DNA of 36,393 bases from Caulochytrium protostelioides (Eukaryota; Chytridiomycota; Caulochytriomycetes; Caulochytriales; Caulochytriaceae): the NCBI GenBank assembly GCA_003615045.1, contig ML014298.1, forward strand, positions 1 through 36,393. The letters are read 5' to 3'. Each line of letters opens with the position of its first letter. Positions within the stretch are counted from its first letter, which is position 1. Positions 28,646-36,393 of this stretch are shown piece after piece. The translations under genes were made by a program, and so were the position numbers. A model generated the notes under the pieces. That model saw nothing but the letters and a program-made list of their open reading frames with translations. It did no database searches and had not been told where the DNA came from.

Positions 28646-30557
28646 CGATGCTGAGACTTACATGGAACGGAATGAGAAGAACTGCTGAGGGCGATGGGTG
28701 AAGCCCACCCTGCAAGCGAACGGGTCCGAGCGGCGATGCGTCGCCGAATTCCGTGGGAATGAAGGGCGCGGTGGCGAGGGGTCTTGCTGATCGTGCTCGC
28801 CGGCGGACATGCGACCAGCGACATGGGGTTGATCAGTGGCGTCGGGACGGCACCGACTCGAAAGGCCGAATGGTCAAGGGACGGCGGACCCGCGGCACCG
28901 CAGGACGGACGGAAGCGACAGGCGCAGGCCGGGGGAAAGAAGCGTTCAAGCCGATCGCCACGTGGCGCAGAGACCGCGACGCGAGCAAGAGCATCCAGAT
29001 GCGCCGGCGCGCACGGGCCTCCCGCTCGTGTCCTCAACGGCGCCGTCGGCGGCCCCTCGCGCGGCTGGCCGTCGCATCCTCGTGGACCGAGAGTCGTGGC
29101 CGGATCTCCCTTCAAGGCGCCACGACGACGAGGCCTTTCTCTTCCCCCGCACCCACGCCGTCGGCCGTGACCGCTCGCTCCTCGCGGGGCCGGCGCCGTC
29201 GACGTCGTCGCTGCCAGCACCCGCCTGGTGGAACGCCGCGGCGGCGCAGTATGATGGGCCCGCCGGCCACGCCGCCGCCGCCGCCGCGTTCCCCGCGCGC
29301 TGGCCGGCGCTTCTCAAGTGCGTCTACCTCGTCCCTCGGCGCCGGCCGCCGCCGCCGCCACCGCCACGGCCGTCCCGGCGGTGTCGTCGACGGCCGCCCG
29401 GGCCGATCCCGTCGCGTGGTGCCGCCGTCCGGGCCTGGGTGGGGGCTGGTTCGGGCCTCAGCGCACGCCGTTCCGTCCCGTTTGCCGCGCTCAGAGTGGT
29501 ACGCCGACGCCGCTGGTCGCCGTGGCCGCCGTGAAGGCGACCGGCGTCCGTGTGGACTCGGCCGCCCCGAGCGCCGGCCGGCCACGGCGGTCGTGGCGGC
29601 GTCAGGGCCCATGCGGGAGAGTGGACCACGAAGCGAGCGGCGGCCTTCGTGATTGGCGCGCATCGAACCTGGTCGACCCATCCCGTCCGTGGCCGTCCGG
29701 CGTCGGGAACGGCGATGGGCTGCGCTGGTGCAGGACGGCCAAGGGCGATGCGCGGAGGGCGATGTGCGGAGGGCGGTGCGGAGGGCCTTGACCCGAACGC
29801 CTGCGCCTCGTCATTTGTTGATGTCGTTCCGCGGCCGTGGCTTCGTTTTCCCCCTTTTTGGGTCGTTCATGCGGACGGGGCCCTAGCCGCGACGCAGCGT
29901 GGGCGACGGTGGACAACGACGAACGAGCGTAGCGGCCGTCGCGTGGGTCGTCGTCGATCGAGGGCCGACGAGGGCACCGCACGCATAGGGCGTCGGTTGG
30001 ATACGCACCAGGAACGTCGTCGTTCGATCGTGCCTATGTGAACTCGGGTCGGTCATCCGCTTGATGGATGGATCGCGCGGATGGCGCATGGACGATGCAT
30101 GGCTTCTGACCCAATCCGAGTGCGTTGTCGCCTGCGTCCAGGATGACCGATGCGGAGCAGCGGTCATGTCGGCGGCGATCTTGTGAAGAGATCCGGTGGA
30201 ACCGCCTGAAAAGAAGCCATGGCGGCATGCCAGCATGGTCGCGTCATGCTTTACGTAAGCCTGTCGATGTTGCGGCGCGTCCAATGCTAGGCGCGACCCA
30301 CGGACGATGAGAGTCGCATCGAGCGCCCCCGCCAAGGTCCTTGTTCATCGAAAAGATCGTCACGCTTCTCGGTCTCGTCGTCACCGCACCACGCGGCCCG
30401 TTGCGGCATAACGGCCTGGGCATGCCCGGTTGCGACGGGAAGGCGTCACTCTTGACGATCGTGATCTTGACGATCGGCGACCCCCCCTCTCCCCGCGCGT
30501 TATACGCGCCCGTGTCAGCATGCCCACCGATCAGTCGATGACCGTTCCACTTTCCGC

Positions 30558-30615
30558 GCTCGATCACGCTTGCTGGCTTGCTCGATCACGCTTGCTTGCT
30601 CGATCCATGCTCACG
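30558..30615. repeat. 18-22-bp imperfect tandem repeat, about three copies
   Basis: Units begin GCTCGATCACGCTTGCT; the first has a 4-base extension and the third has diverged (GCTCGATCCATGCTCACG). Intergenic. Confidence 0.8.
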
Positions 30616-32607
30616 CAACTATGGCCGCCCACCTCATCGCATTGTTTTTCCTACTGCATGGCATCGCCTGGTATTGCATCGCATGGCACCGCATCGCGCA
30701 GCGTGGTGTGGCGGTCGAGAAGGCACAGGCGAAGGCCGCCTGATAGATTCCGTTCGAGCTGTCCTGTTCGACCGCGTGCCGACATGCCTCGGATGGCTTT
30801 GATGGCGTCGATGAAGTGGATGGGAACAAACGGAAGGCCAGCGAAGGCATCAGAGCGCACGACAAACCGCCAGATCGACCGAAAGGGAGGGCCTTGACGA
30901 TGACACGGCGTCCGCAAGTGGTCCCTGCCTCGTTGGTTGTGGTGCAGTCATGCGTGTTTGGCACCGGCAGGTGTCCACGCAGAACCATCACCAATCCTCC
31001 GCGCCCCTTCCCTCCGATGGTGAGGCTCCCTTCTCCTCGCTCTCCTCGCTCGCCCCTTTCCTCTCTCGCTCGCTGCACCCGGCGCGGTTGGTCACCACTG
31101 AAGTGAGCCGAAAGAGGGTTAAAGCTGGCTCTGCATCAGGGTCATCATCAGGCCGGGACACAGATCATGGCAGGCGTCGCTCATCGCCGTTACCGCATCG
31201 CATCCTCCATCCGAGGTTCAATGTCGGCCATCGTTGGACCGGCCATCATGGCTTTGAGGCGGAGAGCCGCGATCCAGCCCGCATGGCCTCCTCCCGCCCA
31301 TGAAAATGGCACGCGGCATCGGCAGTCCTTTTTGATGGGATTCCCTTCTGCGGCACGTTCCGACGGGCGCTGCCGTTTCAGCCTGTCGGGATGGTCCGGC
31401 CGGGGGAATGGCGGCGGCGGGCTTCTTTCCGGCGCTCGTCGTCATCATCATCATTCCGCTGCTGGAGGCGCCGTAGGGCCCTGTGGACGACGACCAGCAG
31501 GGTGGCGCGAAGGATTCTTCGGGGAACACTGCTCTGACAGAACCGCGAGCGGCCAATGGCGTCCATCGCGCTCAGGCAGAAGCATGACGCTTCGGGCGAA
31601 CGGACGCCAGCCAGTGTTGGAAGCGAGGATGGCCCAGCGGGCGGCAGATTGGGACCACGGCAACGGCGAGAGCCACAGCCGCGGCCCTAGGCCAGGGGTG
31701 CGCGGGTCCGCCAGCCGCTGCTGCTGCGCCACATCGTTGTGGCCACTCGCAGGGGGCTGAAGGCGATGGCCGATCAGGAGGGGTCACTCCCGCTTGTTTG
31801 GGATTTTTCGAACCGAATTTTCGGGGTGTGTCCCTCCTGAGACAACGAGCCGGCGATCATAGCTGCCGCAAGTAGGAAGACGGAGGAAGTCGCGGGAAGA
31901 CGGGGACCGGCGAGCAGTGCCGAGTATGCCTGTGCCGGTGCCGCATTTTCGGCAGCGAAACTCATGTGTGTGCTGCCGTGGGCGATGGCGCTGTCGGCGG
32001 ATGCGACGGGAGACGTCAGATCGCCAGCACGACAGTTCCAAGCGTTCCACCAGGAACGACGACGAGGAGGACGACAAAGACGACAGATGTGCCTCGGCCT
32101 CGTCTGCGACATCGAAGCATGGTTTGGCCATGGTGCTGTGAGTAGGGCCCAATGCTCACGTAGGTCTCACGGAATCGGCAGACATCATGTAGTATGCGCC
32201 GATAACGATGGGTGATCGACGACTCAGCATGATTCAAGATGAAGTAAACCCTGTTTCTCGTTTACTCGCAGATCCTGAACAGACGTCCATGTAACATGAG
32301 ACCCCTCTCTCCCTCGTTTCCGTATGCTGCAGAGCTGGACCTCTCCGCATCTCTGCTCACCAGAAGTCCCCCCTCATCATCCGCTTGATCGCAGGCCTCC
32401 GGCTGACCACCGCGCTCCCTCTTGCTAGCGGCCCTTGGATTCTCACAACAGAGCCGATCTGCCTTTTCACGATAGCCCGACATTGACCCCACTGCATCAT
32501 CCGCGACGATCCACTCCCCGTTGAGGGATGGCCTCATACTCTTGTGCTTGACCGAGGTGTTCTGCCACACTCACGTGTTGACCCGAGCGCGCGACGCCGT
32601 GGGCGCC

Positions 32608-33729
32608 ATGGATTCGCCCAATCTCGCCGCCGACCCTCCGCCGCCGCTGCACCATGCCTGGGTCGACGTTAATCCGTCCCGTCCCGATACGGCGTCCGCC
32701 GCTGGTGCCACGAGTGCCGTGGATGCCGCCGCCGCCGCCGCGCTGCAGCGGGGTCTGACGAGCAACAGCGACCCTGCCAGCCGCCGCACCAGCGGCAGCG
32801 ACGCCGCGCTTGAGGGCGCGCCATGGACCCATGCCCCGGACATCGGGTCGCTGTACCCGTCGATCCCGTCCATGCCGTCACTGCTCGCGGCAGTCCCGAA
32901 CTTCGGCATGCCCTCGCTGCCGCTGGCATCGCAGCCCAAGACGGTCCACTTTGCCCAGCGCATGTCGTTCTACTCGCAGCCGGACTTCGACACCGATGCA
33001 TCGGAGGGAGCGTCCTTGCCGGCGCCCTCGTCGGACACCCCAGCGACCGCCGCGACCGCCGCGATGCCTCCCTCCGCCCCCGCATCGCGCGAGCGACCCT
33101 CGGACCCCAACGATGCAACGATGAGGCCGCGAGTGGCCATGCCGCCTCCATCGCTGGAAGCGCCCGCGTCGCCGCCACGGCCTCGCGAGGAAGCGCACAA
33201 CGACGGCATCGCCCGCGGCAAGTCACTGCGGAAACCGCTACGGCCGTCGCGGAGCGGGCTGACCCTGCGGTCCCTTTCGTCGGCCTCGACCGAGCCAACG
33301 CTGTCGCGCGGCAGCAGCGTCTGCCGGCCGCCGACGGCCGCTGGCGCCGCGCCGTCGGCTGCGCCGTCGTCGTCTGAACGGCCGGCGGCTCCAGAATTCG
33401 CCGCTGAGCCGACGGCGATGGCGCCGACGCCGCTGCTCGGCTTCGAGCCGGGATCGCCGCTCAACAGCACGATGCTGGAGCTCTGCCACGCCGCGCAAAT
33501 CCCTTGCCCGCCCTCGCTGTGCTCGCCGCAGCTCTCGCCCGCGTCTGCCGCGTCCATGCCACTCCCGTTCCCGCTCCCGGTGCGCCCCGCGCCCACGTCA
33601 CCCTCAGCGGGATCATGGGCGGCGTCCCGAGCGCCAGGCAAGCCCTCGTCGCGCGCGTCAGCGGCGTCGAGCCTGCCGCCGGTGGTCGCGCCGACAATGC
33701 CACTCTCGCCGCCGCCGCTCGTGGCGGAT

Positions 33730-33765
<36 letters not shown>

Positions 33766-35027
33766 TCGTCATCCTCATCCTCATCGACCATGGTCTCGAC
33801 GGCCTCGGCATTGACCGTGGTGGCCCCGTCACCCCCGTCGGCCGCGCCGGCGCCTGCTCCGCCCCGGCGGCCCTCGCCACCATGGGCATCGCCGTCGCTC
33901 GCCTCCCGTTCGTCGATCGCCGTCCCATCCGCTGAACCGCTGAAAGTCGTACCATCGTCATTGCCGTCGTCATCATCGTCATCATCCTTGCCATCCTTGC
34001 CACCGCCGGCACCGCCATTAGCCACCAAGCCCTCATCAACATCGTCATCAGCAACGGCAACCACAACGGCATCGGCCCCAGAGCCGACATCGAGGCCCGG
34101 GACGGCGGACGCCAGCGCCGTACCGCCAGCGACCACGCCCGTGAAGCCGAAAACCCGTCGAGCGCGGCCACTCCTGCAACTGACGACGGCGCTGCTGTTC
34201 CCGAATCGCGGCAAGGGCGCCATATCATCGCCCGAGGACGCCGCGGCGCCGTGGTCGGCGTCCCCGTTCCCGACGGCCTCGACCCCCGGGTCGGAGCCGT
34301 CCGCGCCGCAGCCCGCATCTGCTGGGGCGGCCATGCCGGCGGCGGCGGCGGCGGCGGCTCCGTGGGCAGCGCCATGGTCAGCGGCTCCCGCAGCGGGCCA
34401 TGCGTCGCCGTCGCGCCGCCGGCCCGTGTCCGGCATGAAGGAACAGCTCCTGCCCGTCCCAGTGGCCGCGACGGTCGTGCTGACGGGCCAGCTCGACGTG
34501 CACTCGGCCGAGCGCGGGAAGTGGCAGTGGCGCACGCTTCGATTCGACGGCCAGCGCCTCGTCTGTCTGCGCATGGCGAAATTCAAGCCCGCCGTGCTGC
34601 CGAGCGGCGACACGCGCACGTGGGCGGAGATGCCGCGCAGCCGGCCGGAGCTGCCCACCAGCGAGGGCCCCATGCCGTGGCACGACAGCCCGCTGTTCCA
34701 GCAGCCGTACGACTCGCGCCGCCACCCGCACCCTCTCGGCGCCGGCGCGCAGGCTGCCCCCCACATCAAATATGCGCAGTATCCGAAGTGGGTGCTGCAT
34801 ATGCGCGACCTCGCGCATATCTCGCTGCTGCAACGCGCTCACATGGCCGACAAGCCCAGCGGCAGCGATGGCTCGGCGATCCGCTACGGGTTCCTCTTGC
34901 GCCGCAAGGACGGCGGTCGCCACCTCCTGCGCGCCAAGAACCTGGCCGAGATGGAGAAATGGGTGTTTGCGCTGTCCCAAGCCCTGCAGCGCGTTCAGTC
35001 GCTCGGTTCCACGGAACCGACGGCAAT

Positions 35028-35084
<57 letters not shown>

Positions 35085-35796
35085 TATGGCGATGGCGGCA
35101 GCGGAAAACGTCGTCGCCATTCCGTATGTCGTGCCGCCACATGTGCGATCGGCCGCCCACGCGTCAAGGGACGACGGGCCGCGGTCCGCGCCGGCCACCG
35201 CGGCCGACCCACGGCCGCTCATCGCCAACGCGGGCCCCGAGAGTGGGGCGCCGGCGGTCGCGCCGGCCACGTACGGCCACCTCGTTCCTCTCACGACCGC
35301 CACCACGACCGCTGCCGCCGCCGCCGAAGCGCCCGTCGTCGTCGCCACCGCCGCGGCGTGGCGGGGCCCGGCGTCCGCGGGCCTTGTGCCGCCGCCGTCG
35401 CCAGCGGGTGCCGACGGCCTCAGCGACACGAACGCCGTCGTTGGGTCGCCGACGCCCAGTCTGACTGGCCCCGCGGCTCTGCCGGTGGGGCCCCTGCCGC
35501 GCCACGTGCTGCGTCTGCCGTCGAAGCTCGTGATGCCGCCAGCGCCGGCCGGCGGGACGGGTGGCGGCGACCCGACGGTGGCGGGCGCCTCGCCAGCGCC
35601 TGCGGCCTTCGCGCAGGGCACGGGCGCGGTCCCGCCGCGCGGCCCGAGCTTAGTAGAGCACAAGCGCCGCGAACACTGGCGCCGGACGCAGGTCTTCCTG
35701 GCCGCGCAGCCGCCGTCGGTCCTGGATCAGGGGGCGGTCGCGCCGCTCCTGTCGTCCTCGTTGGCGCCACCTTCCCTGCCGGTCGAACACATGTAA
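32608..35796 (+). CDS. pleckstrin-homology (PH) domain protein with long disordered flanks
   Basis: 1062 residues from ATG 32608, which has a strong start context (GGGCGCCATGG); the frame upstream has no ATG. The first 600 residues are Ser/Pro/Ala-rich and probably disordered, with a Ser run at about 375-393. A PH fold is recognisable at about 620-797. It opens VVLTGQLDVHS..RGKWQWRTLRFDGQRLVCLRM, continues with WVLHMRDLAHISLL and YGFLLRRKDGGRHLLRA, and ends with a C-terminal helix NLAEMEKWVFALSQAL whose Trp is the hallmark PH residue. About 70 extra residues sit between the second and later strands. PH domains bind phosphoinositides or proteins at membranes, so a membrane signalling or cell-polarity role is likely but not shown. 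An Ala-Thr run encoded by a hexanucleotide repeat follows the domain. The gene ends 86 bases from a convergent neighbour. Confidence 0.82.
33730..33786. repeat. TCG/TCA trinucleotide run encoding poly-Ser in the PH protein
   Basis: A nearly pure TCG run passing into TCATCC units; it encodes about 19 consecutive Ser and is frame-preserving. Confidence 0.95.
35029..35084. repeat. GCGACG hexanucleotide run encoding Ala-Thr repeats in the PH protein
   Basis: About nine head-to-tail GCGACG units just after the PH domain, with GCTATGGCGATGG at the 3' end as degenerate copies. Frame-preserving. Confidence 0.95.
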
Positions 35797-35882
35797 CCAA
35801 TTTCACATCGATCGATTGAAGAGATGGGCGATGGCTAGAGCCATACAAACAATCCAGCCACCAGCCCTCGACTGGACGGTCA

Positions 35883-36343
35883 TTAGACCGTCGCGGCGTT
35901 CGTGAGGCCCGTGAGGACGCGGTCACGGAGCTGCGGGCTCGGCGCGCCCGGCGTATCGCCTGACGAAAGGTACGTCTCCATGCAGCGCGAGGCGATCCAG
36001 GGGTCGGCAACGGTGCCGACATAGCGGCCGTCGAAGTGGAGGTCGAGGACGATGTCGTCGGGCCGGGCGGTGCGGCGGCGCGCGACCAGGAGCAGCGTCT
36101 GGCCGACGCGGACGGCGCCGGCGGGGAACTGCGTTTTGAAGTCGAGCAGACTGCGGCGGATGCGCGCCGCGACGAGCTGATCGACCTCAGAGAGCGGCGC
36201 GTCGCGCGCGCCGGGGCCGCCGCCTTCCACCGCGGCGCCGCTGCCGGCCGCGGCACGGGCGCCAAACTCCTTGACGAATTGCTTGTTCAGCGCGCGCAGA
36301 AGCCCGTCACGTAGGTGCGTGCCGGTGGTGTTGCGCACGGGAC
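35883..36343 (-). CDS. Aim18/Aim46-like mitochondrial protein, C-terminal exon of a chalcone-isomerase-fold domain; 5' part outside the window
   Basis: About 153 residues visible, ending at TAG 35883-35885. The sequence follows the fungal chalcone isomerase-like family: PVRNTTGTHLRDGLLRAL at the start, DFKTQFPAGAVRVGQTLLLV in the middle, then DLHFDGRYVGTVADPWIASR and METYLSSGDTPGAPSPQLRD near the end. Yeast homologues Aim18 and Aim46 are mitochondrial proteins of about 310-320 residues with unclear biochemistry, so roughly half the protein is missing here. The frame is closed by TGA a few codons upstream of ATG 36353. A CTAG acceptor at 36344-36347 directly before GTCCCGTGCG fits an exon beginning at 36343, phase 1. 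I therefore treat the ATG at 36353 as not the true start. The targeting sequence would be on the upstream exon. Confidence 0.8.
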
Positions 36344-36393
36344 CTAGTCGCATGAATCAAGCGATGAAGGATACCGCGATCCCCCAGACGTGG

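Larger units (their letters stand above)
27594..32607. other. five-kilobase region without a defensible gene
   Basis: Many short overlapping frames on both strands, none with a recognised domain or steady coding bias. The least unlikely coding pieces are three. A plus frame at 28084-28473 has mixed amino-acid composition but no ATG at its head. Plus-strand Ala/Pro periodicity at about 29000-29600 jumps between frames near 29317, where a GTGCGT could be a donor. A minus frame at 31774-31965 (63 residues) opens with ATG and a hydrophobic stretch. Between these lie short tandem repeats (28616, 30558). The left end must hold the promoter of the transcription factor and the right end that of the PH gene. 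I see no tRNA-like or transposon-like structure. Confidence 0.45.

Overview
The window is eukaryotic and almost certainly fungal. The GC-rich sequence carries intron-bearing, widely spaced, monocistronic genes. A Zn2Cys6 binuclear-cluster factor, an Aim18/Aim46-type chalcone-isomerase-fold protein, an Ale1-type acyltransferase and an Arb1-type ABCF ATPase together fit a fungus. Coding frames are strongly biased to G/C at third positions and rich in Ala, Pro and Ser tracts. Splice sites are GT-AG (GTAAGT and GTAAGC donors, CAG and TAG acceptors). I cannot name the species from sequence alone; a GC-rich lineage, possibly an early-diverging one, is a guess. I saw no rRNA, tRNA, CRISPR or recognisable transposon.

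Layout. 1-1323 (minus): 5' part of an Argonaute gene, two exons, running off the window inside PAZ. 3967-6087 (plus): intronless MBOAT lysophospholipid acyltransferase. 6565-7181 (minus): a doubtful small two-exon gene. 9832-11253 (plus): a secreted or anchored protein of unknown family. 11937-12986 (plus): an acidic F-box-like protein converging on 13207-16683 (minus), a large secreted protein with a C-terminal CAP/SCP domain. 17616-20116 (plus): a stretch with relaxed codon use, holding one doubtful ORF and one likely gene whose frame is crossed by an in-frame TAG. 21346-23339 (plus): Arb1/ABCF2 homologue with one intron. 23973-27593 (minus): Zn2Cys6 transcription factor. 27594-32607: five kilobases with no gene I can defend, dotted with short tandem repeats. 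32608-35796 (plus): PH-domain protein. 35883-36343 (minus): C-terminal exon of an Aim18/Aim46-like protein, running off the right edge.

The genes do not form a cluster or pathway. They cover RNA silencing, phospholipid remodelling, ribosome biogenesis, transcription, ubiquitin-ligase adaptors, membrane signalling, mitochondria and secretion. The best leads are lineage-specific: an internal duplication of a Cys-rich module in the CAP protein, a similar Cys-motif duplication in the 9832 protein, the TAG-interrupted gene near 19.4 kb, an F-box that appears split by an acidic and SR-like insert, and a changed D-loop in the second ATPase site of the Arb1 homologue.
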